DNA of 42,180 nt from JABIFK01 sp047619225 (GCA_047619225.1 JBLHJX010000012.1:1-42180), one strand, 5' to 3'. Positions 8,754 through 17,636 are shown, numbered from the stretch's first letter. The notes: generated by a model from the sequence alone, not told the origin. A program made the numbers and translations.

Positions 8754-9461
8754 ATGCACCAACCAGTCATTGGTATTACAACAGGCTATACGCCCGAAAA
8801 AGATCAAAATCGGGCACAACAATCGGTCAATCACGAGTATGTGCTTGCTGTCGAACGTGCAGGTGGGTGCCCTGCATTGCTGCCCATGACTGAAAATGCA
8901 GAATCAGTCGCGCCTTTGTTTGCCGTGTTAGACGGACTCATCATAACAGGAGGCCCAGGCATCATCGACGGCCTTGTAGGTAAATTGCCCGACGACTTGC
9001 CACCTGTTCAAACACTGCGCCATAAAAACGATCTGTGGGCTTTTGATACTGCGCAGCAAAGAAACGTACCCATTTTGGGCATTTGTTACGGCATGCAATT
9101 CATCAACGCACGTTTTGGTGGCACCTTATATGCCGATGTGCAAAACCAATGCGGCTCATTGCCCCACTCGCCCAAACGAACCGATGCACCCGTTTTTCAT
9201 GACGTCACCATAAACACCAATACACATTTGGCAAACCTCTTAGGCGTTCACACTTGCGAAACAAACAGCTATCACGTTCAAGCAATCGAAAAGATCGGAC
9301 AAGAATTACGCGTGAATGCAATGAGTCCAGACCAAGTCATCGAAGGTCTCGAAACAGAGGATGGCAGAATCATAGGCGTGCAATTTCATCCTGAAAAAAT
9401 GCCGGGTACAATGTTCGATCACATATTTAAAAATTTGATTACAAAAGCCATAGATAGATGA
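8754..9461 (+). CDS. PuuD-like class I glutamine amidotransferase / gamma-Glu-GABA hydrolase
   Basis: The start at 8754 gives MHQPVIGITTGYTP, the standard beginning of peptidase C26 proteins; the in-frame ATG at 8691 adds an unrelated leader. Catalytic elements are ITGGPG (oxyanion region), GICYGMQ (nucleophilic Cys) and QFHPEKM (His and Glu). The family hydrolyses gamma-glutamyl amides such as gamma-glutamyl-GABA in putrescine breakdown, in the cytoplasm. Length (235 residues) is normal. No other putrescine genes are visible, so the substrate may differ. The ribosome site is weak (GTGGTGG). About 200 bases after it hold no supported gene. Confidence 0.85.
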   Translation: MHQPVIGITTGYTPEKDQNRAQQSVNHEYVLAVERAGGCPALLPMTENAESVAPLFAVLDGLIITGGPGIIDGLVGKLPDDLPPVQTLRHKNDLWAFDTAQQRNVPILGICYGMQFINARFGGTLYADVQNQCGSLPHSPKRTDAPVFHDVTINTNTHLANLLGVHTCETNSYHVQAIEKIGQELRVNAMSPDQVIEGLETEDGRIIGVQFHPEKMPGTMFDHIFKNLITKAIDR

Positions 9462-9660
9462 TCGCATCGTTTGCAAAATGATCTCATTAGCCTCCACAAT
9501 TTGGCAGACAAACTGGAACTTAAAGCGGTTGGACCTCGTCTGAAGTAAACTCGCAACAGTGGTCATTAATCGTGTATCAACAGCACTCGTAGATCATTAT
9601 TCAGATGATCTTATGCCCCAATAACGTTTCATTCTTAATCATTGAGCCGCAGGAGACGAC

Positions 9661-10410
9661 ATGGAACACACACAACACAATGTAGAAGTCTTACAAAGCA
9701 TGAACAACCCAAGTAGAGAGGAACGCGCACGGTCTTTGTTGGATTTGATTGAACTCAACATGTTCGATCTCGAATTGGCCGCTTGGTTTGCATCCACAGT
9801 ATCAAAAGGTGCATCGTTCATCACAGGTTCTGGACCAGGTGGTATTGGCAAAACCACAACCATGCGTTCATTTTTAAGTTTTGTACCTGAAAATTTGCGT
9901 TTTGATATCGCCCTACCAGATGGAGTCACAAAATTGGGCACGGTGCCCAGTTGCATCATTTCAACCGAACTGAGCGATCATCCCCCCGTCACATACTTGT
10001 GGGATCAAGATCTACGCGACTATTTTGCACATGCCGACAATGGACATGTGATGGTCGGCAATGTGCACGCCGACGATTTAGCAGAAATTCAAAAAGAAAT
10101 TGTAGGCGATTGCAACGTGCCAGAAGAACAATTTCGAAAAATAAATCTGTTTGTATTCATCTGCTTAGAAGGTGGTAACCCCGAAGGCCGGGTAAAAGAC
10201 ACAACCACCCGGCGCGTGGTTAACAAAGTGTTTTACTCAGACGGCAATTCAGCACACGAGCTGGTATACACCGACGCCGACGGGTTCTCGTCTGCTGCAC
10301 CGCGAGATGCTGAAAACGAAGCCAAGTGCCGTGCGTTTTTAGAAGAGGCGTTAAAAGGTTCAGAAAGATCCTTAGAAGGTGTGCGCGAACAGTTTTTAGC
10401 CCTAGCATAA
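9661..10410 (+). CDS. P-loop ATPase, possibly VirB11/PilT/CpaF-like, standalone
   Basis: 249 residues. A clear Walker A motif, GPGGIGKTTTM, lies at about residues 59-69. A later stretch, MVGNVHADDLAEIQKEI, resembles the conserved His box region (T-x-H-A/T-x-D) of secretion and pilus retraction ATPases. No transmembrane segment or partner pilus/secretion gene is present. It is shorter than typical PilT or CpaF because it lacks an N-terminal PAS-like domain. A CAGGAGACGAC ribosome site precedes the ATG and a strong terminator follows, so it is probably a one-gene unit. The P-loop is certain; the secretion-ATPase kinship is a tentative reading and another NTPase family is possible. Confidence 0.6.
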   Translation: MEHTQHNVEVLQSMNNPSREERARSLLDLIELNMFDLELAAWFASTVSKGASFITGSGPGGIGKTTTMRSFLSFVPENLRFDIALPDGVTKLGTVPSCIISTELSDHPPVTYLWDQDLRDYFAHADNGHVMVGNVHADDLAEIQKEIVGDCNVPEEQFRKINLFVFICLEGGNPEGRVKDTTTRRVVNKVFYSDGNSAHELVYTDADGFSSAAPRDAENEAKCRAFLEEALKGSERSLEGVREQFLALA

Positions 10411-10425
10411 ATCCAAACAACAAAG

Positions 10426-10459
10426 AAAAGTGGCCTTGCTCGGTGCAAGGCCACTTTTT
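10426..10459 (+). terminator. Strong intrinsic terminator after the P-loop gene
   Basis: A perfect 14-bp stem (AAAAGTGGCCTTGC / GCAAGGCCACTTTT) with a TCGGT loop, ending in TTTTT. It begins 15 bases past the ATPase stop and also lies downstream of the convergent rhodanese gene, so it may serve both. Confidence 0.85.
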
Positions 10460-10500
10460 AAGAAGGGCTTTTGGGAAACGTCTGCATCATGACTTCAGGT

Positions 10501-10914
10501 TTAGTTTTTATCAACAGGATATCCCTCCCGTTCCCAATACTCGATCCCACCAATCATCTCTTTGACTCCAAAACCTAGCCCACTCAGTTTAAAAGCGGCC
10601 TTGGTCGCACCATTACACCCTGGTCCCCAACAATAAACAAGAAAAACCTGATCTTTTAGAAACTCAGCCATTCGTTCCTCTGTCATATCTATGTGGGGGA
10701 TATTGATGGCACCTTGTGCGTGGGTTTGCTCATAAGCATCGGAACTGCGCACGTCGACCAGTGTAAAATCGTTTTTTTTATTTTGAAGATCTGCATACAC
10801 ATCCGAAGGGTCTGTCTCACAACTCAACTTTTTTGAAAAATAGGCTTGTGCTTCCGTTTGAGATGCTGGTGGTATTTCTAACACCCGAGAAAACATATCT
10901 TCGCAAACCGTCAT
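10501..10914 (-). CDS. Single-domain rhodanese-like protein
   Basis: 137 residues. The rhodanese fold is marked by FTLVDVRSSDAYEQTHAQGA and the active loop VYCWGPGCNGATKAA, where the Cys after V-Y is the expected persulfide-carrying residue; a second Cys lies in the loop. About 45 N-terminal residues before the domain are of no recognised type. Such proteins transfer sulfane sulfur in the cytoplasm. An excellent AGGAGGTG ribosome site precedes the ATG. The gene is divergent from the broken LysR regulator, the classic arrangement for a LysR target, so the regulator once probably controlled it. Confidence 0.82.
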   Translation of the reverse strand: MTVCEDMFSRVLEIPPASQTEAQAYFSKKLSCETDPSDVYADLQNKKNDFTLVDVRSSDAYEQTHAQGAINIPHIDMTEERMAEFLKDQVFLVYCWGPGCNGATKAAFKLSGLGFGVKEMIGGIEYWEREGYPVDKN

Positions 10915-11039
10915 GGTGCCACCTCCTAAAAGTGAACAAAAATGCGCTATTCTTTATCGTTACTTTTAGATATAATTAGAAAGCGCACCTCTGTCTATTC
11001 ACAAGAACTGAAACACACATTCAGAAAAACGGAACGCTT
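10915..11039. promoter_or_regulatory. Divergent promoter region between rhodanese and LysR genes
   Basis: 125 bases separate the two start codons. A perfect TATAAT lies at 10971-10976, oriented toward the LysR remnant, but no good -35 hexamer is seen at the standard spacing. LysR proteins usually bind such intergenic regions; no convincing T-N11-A operator was identified by eye. Confidence 0.35.
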
Positions 11040-11665
11040 ATGGAACTCTATCATTTACGCACCTTTATCACCGTTGCCGAGGAACAAAACCTCACCCGCT
11101 CCGCACAAAAGCTATTCACATCGCCCCCTTCGGTCAGTGCCCACATCAAAGCACTCGAAGAAGAACTGCACGTGGTTTTGTTCAATCGCACCCCACAAGG
11201 CATGACCTTAACGTCTGCTGGAGAGGCGTTGAAGGAAAAAGCTGTTGATATTTTAGACTCCGCTCAAGACCTCATGCACACCGCACAAACATTGCGCGAT
11301 GAACCTGCCGGACACGTGACATTCGGACTCAATATTCCCCCCGAATGGTTACGTATATCCACTCTTTTTGAGTGCATGAACACCTTTTATCCAAAAATCA
11401 CAATGGCGTTTGTATCCTCTTCGACGGGGTTGCTTACAGAAGCACTCATAAACAAATCACTCGCGGTGCGGGCATGTCCATTTTAGAACGCCGACACGCA
11501 GAAACGTCTGATCAAATTATAGTTTGGGAAACAGAAGAGCCGCTATATTGTGATTTACTTTTCGCACACCTCAGGTCCCGTGCCGAAGAGCCCGTCATAC
11601 GCGCCGTGACCGAGCAAGTGCGCTCACTATGGCGACCCCAATCAGAAGTTGCAAAAGTAGGCTAA
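11040..11665 (+). pseudogene. LysR-type regulator, internal deletion and frameshift
   Basis: The first 140 or so codons encode a normal LysR N-terminus: ELYHLRTFITVAEEQNLTR, a helix-turn-helix with SPPSVSAHIKALEEEL, and the start of the effector domain to about TEALINKSL. The frame then ends at 11486. In another frame, ITRGAGMSIL followed by ERRHAE and VIRAVTEQVRSLW matches the last third of an effector domain (usual G-x-G-x-S-I-L-P region). Comparing the two halves with a roughly 300-residue family member, about 75 residues are missing between them and the reading frame changes. The effector pocket is destroyed. The N-terminal DNA-binding domain could still be translated as a 148-residue protein. 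Confidence 0.75.
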
Positions 11666-11694
11666 CCGTTCTATCGTCCAAACGAAGGTTTAAT

Positions 11695-11802
11695 ATGTTT
11701 ATTGATCGAGAAGCAGGTGGATCAAAAAATTTATCAAAAGAAGGCATCACCCTTCACGCATTGTTTTCCATGACAGATCTCAAAGACGCCTCAAGCGCAT
11801 GA
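11695..11802 (+). pseudogene. pyrE: C-terminal remnant of orotate phosphoribosyltransferase
   Basis: A 35-codon frame reads MFIDREAGGSKNLSKEG then ITLHALFSMTDL. This closely resembles the C-terminal end of OPRT domains (V-x-I-D-R-E-Q-G-G, then G-x-x-L-H-S-L-F). The PRPP-binding motif and the rest of the enzyme are absent upstream, where the sequence passes directly into the LysR remnant. Its stop codon overlaps the NUDIX start as ATGA, suggesting a former pyrE-NUDIX operon whose first gene has been deleted along with part of the LysR gene. The assignment rests on about 30 residues. Confidence 0.55.
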
Positions 11803-12389
11803 CATATTATTCCCAAATACAGACCGCACTCCAAGCTCATCAACCCGAATTATTCGCAGAGTTAGACAAAAAACAAGCTGCGGTCGCAGTGATTCTTCAT
11901 CCAACTGATGATGATTTACACGTTTTATTCATTGAGCGAGCCGCACATCCAAAAGATCCCTGGTCTGGGCATCTTGCGTTTCCGGGTGGTACAATTGAAC
12001 CCGAAGATGCCAACTTGCAACAAACTGCCGAACGTGAAACACGAGAAGAACTTGGTTTGGATCTCTCAAATGCTGAATTTTTAGGTCAATTAGACGATGT
12101 AACAGGGGCAACCTTGCCCGTTCAAGTTTCCGCTTATGTCTACGCCACAAATCATAGACCCACCCTGTGTCCCAATGAAGAAGTATGTGATGTTTTTTGG
12201 TCTTCTTTCCATGACATCACCGCCCCCTCTCGTTTACAAACCCTCCAACTCAAAAACTGGCACCCCTTAAAAGAAGTGCCAGCCGTTGACCTCTTGGGTC
12301 CCAATCGTCCTGTTTTATGGGGCCTAACCTACCGCCTTGTTGCTCAGCTCGTTAGCTTTACGGGCAAAACCCTGCCATCTATGTTCTAA
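11799..12389 (+). CDS. NUDIX hydrolase, CoA-pyrophosphatase (NudL)-like
   Basis: 196 residues. The NUDIX box is seen as AFPGGTIEP followed by TAERETREELGLDL, with the metal-binding R-E-x-x-E-E core. Upstream, FIERAAHPKDPWSGHLAFPGG resembles the UPF0035 motif of NudL/CoAse proteins, which cleave coenzyme A to 3',5'-ADP and 4'-phosphopantetheine. The match to that motif is partial, so another nucleoside-diphosphate substrate is possible. The start overlaps the stop of the upstream remnant as ATGA; no independent strong ribosome site is visible, so translation may depend on coupling. Confidence 0.8.
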   Translation: MTYYSQIQTALQAHQPELFAELDKKQAAVAVILHPTDDDLHVLFIERAAHPKDPWSGHLAFPGGTIEPEDANLQQTAERETREELGLDLSNAEFLGQLDDVTGATLPVQVSAYVYATNHRPTLCPNEEVCDVFWSSFHDITAPSRLQTLQLKNWHPLKEVPAVDLLGPNRPVLWGLTYRLVAQLVSFTGKTLPSMF

Positions 12390-12540
12390 TCCCCTCGTTA
12401 AAACACTACCAATACGTCCCACTTTTTTGTATAAAGATAGGCGCGTCTTAGGCCGTGAATCCCAGATATATGATTTTGTTGGATTCCTCGTGTTAAAGAC
12501 CCTAACGACACCCAATAATTGCACACATTTGAGGATCATC

Positions 12541-13386
12541 ATGATTTTCGACGTACACTGCCACGCATGGGCATATCCCCAACATTTCGGAGATGATTTT
12601 CGGATGCAGGCTGAGCGTGCTTGGAAAGGCAACGGCGTGGATTTAACTGTGCGGTATGAAGACTATCGTGCCACATCAGATGAAGAAACCCGAACCATCG
12701 TTTTTGGTGGCAAAGCCAAGTTAAGTGGTTTGTGGGTGGAGGATCGGTATGTGGCCGATTATGTGGCCCAACATGCCAACGATTCAATCGGCTTTTTATC
12801 TGTCGATCCCACACAAGACGGTTGGCAAGACGAACTACGAGAAGGTCACCAAGATTTGGATTTAAAGGGCATCAAACTCTTATCCATGTATGCCGGATTT
12901 GTGCCCTGTGACCCCCTACTCGATCCCTTATGGGAATACGCCACCCAGCACCAATTGCCCGTCTTACTCCACACAGGGACCACATTCATTGCACAAGCGC
13001 CTTTACACTGCACCCTTCCCCGCCACATCGATGAAGTTGCCATTCGATTTCCCAACGTAAAAATCATCATGGCACACCTCTCCCACCCCTATGAAGGTGA
13101 ATGTGTGGCCACCATTCGCAAGCACCCCAATGTGTATGCCGACGTCAGTGCCATTTATTATCGCCGCTTTCAACTCTATCAGAGTCTGATGTTGGTACAA
13201 GAATATGGCGTATGGGATAAATTATTATTCGGCACCGACTATCCCTTTGCAACCGTTAATGGTTCCCTTGAAGGCCTTCGCACCCTAAACAACATGCTTG
13301 AAGGCACTGCCTTACCCAGGTTACAGGCAGATGAAATTGAAGCCGTTATTTACCGCAATGCATTTGAGATTTTAGGGTTGGAATAA
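12541..13386 (+). CDS. Amidohydrolase-2 family protein
   Basis: The ATG at 12541 is chosen because TTGAGGATCATC gives a ribosome site and the protein then starts MIFDVHCHAW, the typical metal motif (H-x-H). The open frame extends upstream to 12337 but that part overlaps the NUDIX gene and has no family similarity. Later ligands are VLLHTGT, IIMAHLSHP and FGTDYPF (catalytic Asp). 281 residues is normal. The family covers lactonases, decarboxylases and hydrolases; the GTDYPF form is the standard Asp type. It is followed after 20 bases by another member of the same family, probably an operon. Substrate unknown. Confidence 0.82.
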   Translation: MIFDVHCHAWAYPQHFGDDFRMQAERAWKGNGVDLTVRYEDYRATSDEETRTIVFGGKAKLSGLWVEDRYVADYVAQHANDSIGFLSVDPTQDGWQDELREGHQDLDLKGIKLLSMYAGFVPCDPLLDPLWEYATQHQLPVLLHTGTTFIAQAPLHCTLPRHIDEVAIRFPNVKIIMAHLSHPYEGECVATIRKHPNVYADVSAIYYRRFQLYQSLMLVQEYGVWDKLLFGTDYPFATVNGSLEGLRTLNNMLEGTALPRLQADEIEAVIYRNAFEILGLE

Positions 13387-13406
13387 TCTGCTCAGGAGTC
13401 ACTCAC

Positions 13407-14276
13407 ATGGTCATTGATTCGCACAACCACATTTATTATCACGGACTCAATGCCGAAGGTGTATTGGATGAAATGGATCGTTTCGGTTTTGATGTCACTT
13501 GGTTGCTCACATGGTACTTGCCACCGGGTGAACACATTCAAAACAACTATGGCGTCTTTAACCCCTGCAATGTGCGACCCGATGGCACACACGCAGGTGC
13601 CACATTAGATGACTTATCTCGCGCCTGTGAAAAATACCCCAATCGATTTGTTGCGGGATATTGCCCTTGTCCAACAGAAGGCAATGCGTCTGCGATGTTT
13701 GAAGCTGCCGTTAAAATGCACAACGTGCGTGTATGTGGTGAGTGGAGTTACCGCACTGTATTGGATGACCCGCGTGCCATCGAACTGTTTCAAACTGCCG
13801 GTTCACTGAACACGCCTGTCGTCTTGCATATCGATACGCCCTATTTAAATGGCGTGTACCAAGAAGACTGGTATGGCGGTGAGATTGACACCTTAGAACG
13901 TGCATTATCAAAATGCTCCAATACAATATTCGTCGGTCACGCTCCTGGTTTTTGGCGGCATATCAGCAGCGACGAAACCACCGACCCCGAAAAATACCCA
14001 TCCGGTCCTATTGTATCCGGTGGACGACTATTCAATTTGCTTGATCAGCATGAAAACTTGTGGGCAGACCTATCCGCCGGATCGGGTTTGAATGCGTTAA
14101 AACGTATGGAAGATGGCGGACTCAGTTTTTTAATTGAACACCAAGATCGGTTGTTATTTGGTCGCGATGCACCGGGTAATGCATTGCAAGAATATCTCAA
14201 TGAAATGGATTTGCCCGATGATGTGGCTGCGAAAGTTTATTATCAAAATGCATTACGATTGGTGCCGTTGGAATAA
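13407..14276 (+). CDS. Amidohydrolase-2 family protein
   Basis: 289 residues starting MVIDSHNHIYY (H-x-H metal motif). Further ligands are VVLHIDTPY, FVGHAPGFW and LFGRDAPGN, with the terminal Asp in a G-R-D rather than G-S/T-D context. CAGGAG lies about ten bases before the ATG. It follows the previous amidohydrolase after 20 bases and the two are only distantly similar, so they are not a recent duplication. It is probably a cytoplasmic hydrolase or decarboxylase acting on a sugar- or aromatic-derived compound; nothing more specific can be said. Confidence 0.8.
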   Translation: MVIDSHNHIYYHGLNAEGVLDEMDRFGFDVTWLLTWYLPPGEHIQNNYGVFNPCNVRPDGTHAGATLDDLSRACEKYPNRFVAGYCPCPTEGNASAMFEAAVKMHNVRVCGEWSYRTVLDDPRAIELFQTAGSLNTPVVLHIDTPYLNGVYQEDWYGGEIDTLERALSKCSNTIFVGHAPGFWRHISSDETTDPEKYPSGPIVSGGRLFNLLDQHENLWADLSAGSGLNALKRMEDGGLSFLIEHQDRLLFGRDAPGNALQEYLNEMDLPDDVAAKVYYQNALRLVPLE

Positions 14277-14287
14277 ACAAACGTTAA

Positions 14288-14407
14288 AATCATTATGAAC
14301 ATATTGTCCGAAATGATGACGATTTGAACCGCATTCGTGAATACATTGAGGACAATTCTAGCAATTGGATCAATGACGAAAATTATCCAAATAACACAAA
14401 CCAATGA
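14288..14407 (+). pseudogene. C-terminal remnant of a REP-associated tyrosine transposase
   Basis: After a TAA at 14285 the frame reads NHYEHIVRNDDDLNRIREYI, then EDNSSNWINDEN, and stops. This matches the conserved tail of Y1-type (IS200-like, RayT) transposases: H-I-x-R-x-x-x-D-L-x-R-I-R-x-Y-I-x-x-N-P-x-x-W. The HUH and catalytic Tyr regions are absent. The stop overlaps the ATG of the following sulfatase as ATGA. Confidence 0.7.
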
Positions 14408-15858
14408 GGGTTTCCGTGGCCGACAAACCAAACATCTTGTTCCTAATGCCAGACCAATTACGTGCCGATTTTTTGGGGTGTTATGGGGCCGATTTTATTG
14501 ACACGCCAAATATCGACCGTTTGGCACAAAAAGGTGTGCGGTATTCAAATGCCTGTACTCCCTCACCCATATGTGTGCCTGCCCGCTCTGTTTTGTTGGC
14601 CGGTGTCAACGCCATACGCACAGGCGTCTTAGGCAACGGGCAATTTTTGCGTCCCGATTTGGCAGAATGTGGGATGAAAGTATGGCCAGAGCACCTAAAC
14701 GAGGCTGGATATGACACCGCCGCCATTGGCAAAATGCACTTCTACCCGTGGGAAATGTCCATGGGCTTTCAACACCGCGTCATCTGTGAAGACAAACGCT
14801 GGTTAAACATTGAAGACGATTACGACCGCCATTTAAAAGCAAACGGACTCAAGAAATTTCACGGCAATGAACACGAAGGGTATCAGGAAAATCGAGGCGC
14901 CATTGTCAGTCGTTTGCCTTATGAACACTCCTGGGACTATTTTGTTGGCGAAGAAGCCGCCAAATACATTGGCAACCACAACGGTGATAAACCTTTTGCG
15001 ATGATGGTTGGTTTTCCTGGCCCGCACTGCCCTTATGATCCCTCACCCGGATTTGAAGACCTATATGCCCCTGAAGACATGCCCGAACCCGCTCCTGAAT
15101 CACCCGATCAACCTGCAAACTTTCGACAAAGCAATATCAATGGCAGCAAAGGCAGTTGGAATGATGTAGACTACACCGAATTTACAACCGCGCACAAAAA
15201 GAAAATTCGTGCACACTATGCCGGGCTTGTCAAACAAATTGACAACAAGATCGGAGACATCTTAGACGCACTTGAAAAAAGCGGACAATTAGACAATACC
15301 GTCATTATCTTTTGCAGCGATCATGGCGACTACTTGGGCGACCATGGTTTGATTGGCAAAGGCACCTTTTACGAATCAAGCATCAAAGTACCCCTTATTG
15401 TAAATTTACCTTGGGCAACAGAGGGCTCAGTGTGGGACGGTCCCGTAAGCATTGAAGACATCACCGCCACAATCTTACATTATGGTGGATGTGAAATTCC
15501 CAGCTACTTCGACTCGATCCCCCTACCAGGATTGGGCATCGATGCCAAAATCCGTGATCGCGTTTATGGGTTTTTAGCCAGTGGCTGCATGAACTACGAT
15601 GGCGAATGGAAACTCTCCAAATACACAACAGGTGTGGTACAACTCTTCAATGTCAAAGAAGATCCGGGAGAACAAAACAATCGCGTAGACGATCTGGAAT
15701 GCTTCAAAATCTTTAGAAAGTTGGATGCGGAGTTAACAGCGCAAACCATGCGGTCTATCAACGCAGCACATGCTGAAAAGCTGGTCAACACCAGTTGGGA
15801 AGATTTAGAATTTGGGCGTGGTGGTTGGAAACGAACTTATCCACAGCCCATCTATTAG
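14404..15858 (+). CDS. Type I sulfatase
   Basis: 484 residues. After a short leader the protein reads DKPNILFLMPDQLRADFLG, the usual N-terminus. The formylglycine site is ICVPARS (C-x-P-x-R, Cys57), and FCSDHGDYLGDHGL carries the second metal/substrate motif. An alternative GTG start at 14416 has AGGG five bases upstream and may be the true one; the ATG at 14404 overlaps the transposase-remnant stop. No signal peptide is evident. It would hydrolyse a sulfate ester on a sugar. It lies upstream of the alpha-galactosidase-like gene, fitting stepwise removal of sulfate before glycoside cleavage. Only distantly similar to the sulfatase at 6187. Confidence 0.87.
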   Translation: MRVSVADKPNILFLMPDQLRADFLGCYGADFIDTPNIDRLAQKGVRYSNACTPSPICVPARSVLLAGVNAIRTGVLGNGQFLRPDLAECGMKVWPEHLNEAGYDTAAIGKMHFYPWEMSMGFQHRVICEDKRWLNIEDDYDRHLKANGLKKFHGNEHEGYQENRGAIVSRLPYEHSWDYFVGEEAAKYIGNHNGDKPFAMMVGFPGPHCPYDPSPGFEDLYAPEDMPEPAPESPDQPANFRQSNINGSKGSWNDVDYTEFTTAHKKKIRAHYAGLVKQIDNKIGDILDALEKSGQLDNTVIIFCSDHGDYLGDHGLIGKGTFYESSIKVPLIVNLPWATEGSVWDGPVSIEDITATILHYGGCEIPSYFDSIPLPGLGIDAKIRDRVYGFLASGCMNYDGEWKLSKYTTGVVQLFNVKEDPGEQNNRVDDLECFKIFRKLDAELTAQTMRSINAAHAEKLVNTSWEDLEFGRGGWKRTYPQPIY

Positions 15859-15890
15859 AATAGTGCATTTCATGAAAGAGAGACTGTCAG

Positions 15891-16022
15891 ATGAAGCTGG
15901 GTATAACACGACAAAATTCAACCGATGAAATGGCAATTCGTTGTGCAGGTTTAGATCTGGTCAGCACTTGGGTACCACCTGTTACCCAACCAAAGACGGT
16001 GAGACACAACTACGCACATTAA
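15891..16022 (+). other. 43-codon frame at the damaged 5' end of the GH36 gene
   Basis: The frame starts MKLGITRQNSTDEMAIRCAG and stops at 16020. It lies upstream of and overlaps the glycosidase frame but is in a different phase. It could be the original N-terminus separated by a frameshift or deletion, or an unrelated stub. No domain is recognised. Confidence 0.35.
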
Positions 16023-17632
16023 AAACCGAATGTGAATTTGATGGCGTCGTTCTACCAGTAGGCGGCGAGCGCACCAGTCAGTGGGTCTTTATTAAAGCAA
16101 GCAACGATGCCAATGCACTATTAGACGATTTCGCTGACCGTGTCGGTGTGTACCATGGTGTAGACCGTCCAACAGACCGCCCACCTTCCGTCTTTTGTAG
16201 CTGGCAATTTTATGGCGAATCTTTTAACGAACAAGATTTTCATGAAGACCTCGCACATTTACAAAAAGAGCGTATCCCTTTTGATGTCTTCTTAATTGAT
16301 GACTGCTGGACCATTCGCGGCGATTACGATGTCAACAAAGAGTGGTCACACGGCATGCAAGATGCCGCCAAACGGATTGCTACTTTGGGTTATCGACCGG
16401 GTATTTGGAATTGCCCTTACATTGCCCGCATAGAATCAAACATGACAAAAGACCGCCCCGAATGGTTATTGCGCCTCAAGGACGGATCGCCTCATCTATT
16501 CTATGTAAACGGCCCCAATTATGTGCTTGACCCTACCTATCCGGGTGTCTGTGATTTTTGGGAAGACATGTTTCGCCGCATGACCCATGATTGGGGTTTT
16601 ACCTATCACAAATTAGATTTCATGCGCGCTGTTTTCTTGGATCCAAACATCCAATTTTACAACCCAGCCGTAACCCGATTAGAAGCCTATCAGATGGGTT
16701 TAGAAGCCATTCGCAGAGGTGCGGGTCCTGATGCCTACATCTCTGTCTGCGGTGGCCACTATGGTGCATCTCTCGGTTTGGCAAATTCTCAACGCAGCGG
16801 ATCAGACGTGGCCTCAAACTGGCACCAACCACCTGCCCTACCCAAATTTAAACAGAATATCTTACGCACCTGGATGAGTCGCCTCTGGCACGTAGACCCC
16901 GACGCAATGATGGTGCGCCGCCGCGAGGAAGTTTATCGCGAAACGGGACACGGATTTTTAAGCTTGGGCAAATTCTCCGATGAAGAAGCACAAACCATTG
17001 CCGTCAATCAATATATGGGTGGCGGAATGGTATGTTTATGCGAGAAATTTTTAGAATTGGATGAAGACCGCAAAGCACTCTATCGCCACGTCATGCCATC
17101 TATCAATTCACCCGGCATACCGCTTGATCCCTTTGGAAAAGTATGCCCCTCGCAGATCTTAACACGCGTCAACCCCATTTGCAAATCACTCACGCCTTGG
17201 GTAACCGTAAGCGTGGTGAACTGGTTAGATGAACCACAAAAAATGTCTGTCACATTAAATGATGTGGTCACCGCATCTTTAGATGGTAGTCAATTTCTGG
17301 TATCCGAATTTTTCTCACAAAAAATATTGGGTATATTTGAAAGAGATGCGACCATAGATTTGGGCAAATGCGATCCCCACACCAGCCAAATTGTACGCAT
17401 TACCCCGTGGGATGGTCAAACACCCACATTGGCAGGCACGGATATGCATTTTTCTGGTGGTGGTGTTGAAATTGGCGAATGGAAGGTGAACGATGGTGGA
17501 ATCGAAGGTAAGATTGAAACGCGTTGGAACTATCCAGTGAACGTCACCGTGGCATTTCCGCAGGGTGAAAAGTATGAAGTACAAGAAGTGACTGTTACGC
17601 CTGAAAGCAGAAAATTCTCACTTGGGAGATAG
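15941..17632 (+). CDS. GH36-like alpha-galactosidase, N-terminal domain truncated
   Basis: 563 residues from the first ATG. The catalytic TIM barrel is clear: FCSWQFYGES, FLIDDCWTIRGDY, PGIWNCPYIA, then YHKLDFMRA with the likely nucleophile Asp226, and RSGSDVASNW with the likely acid/base Asp289. The spacing and motifs fit GH36/melibiase proteins, which release alpha-galactose. A C-terminal beta-domain follows from about residue 420. GH36 enzymes normally have a large N-terminal beta-supersandwich of 200 or more residues; here only about 60 residues precede the barrel, and the frame begins without a ribosome site. A frameshift or deletion near 15940-16000 is suspected, so activity is uncertain. 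Phage-like or plasmid signs are absent. Confidence 0.72.
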   Translation: MCRFRSGQHLGTTCYPTKDGETQLRTLKTECEFDGVVLPVGGERTSQWVFIKASNDANALLDDFADRVGVYHGVDRPTDRPPSVFCSWQFYGESFNEQDFHEDLAHLQKERIPFDVFLIDDCWTIRGDYDVNKEWSHGMQDAAKRIATLGYRPGIWNCPYIARIESNMTKDRPEWLLRLKDGSPHLFYVNGPNYVLDPTYPGVCDFWEDMFRRMTHDWGFTYHKLDFMRAVFLDPNIQFYNPAVTRLEAYQMGLEAIRRGAGPDAYISVCGGHYGASLGLANSQRSGSDVASNWHQPPALPKFKQNILRTWMSRLWHVDPDAMMVRRREEVYRETGHGFLSLGKFSDEEAQTIAVNQYMGGGMVCLCEKFLELDEDRKALYRHVMPSINSPGIPLDPFGKVCPSQILTRVNPICKSLTPWVTVSVVNWLDEPQKMSVTLNDVVTASLDGSQFLVSEFFSQKILGIFERDATIDLGKCDPHTSQIVRITPWDGQTPTLAGTDMHFSGGGVEIGEWKVNDGGIEGKIETRWNYPVNVTVAFPQGEKYEVQEVTVTPESRKFSLGR

Positions 17633-17636
17633 AAAG

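Noticed and set aside
8625..8834. 69-codon hydrophobic minus-strand frame between GNAT and PuuD-like genes
   Set aside because: It runs antisense into the PuuD-like start and has no ribosome site; an A+T-rich promoter region explains it.
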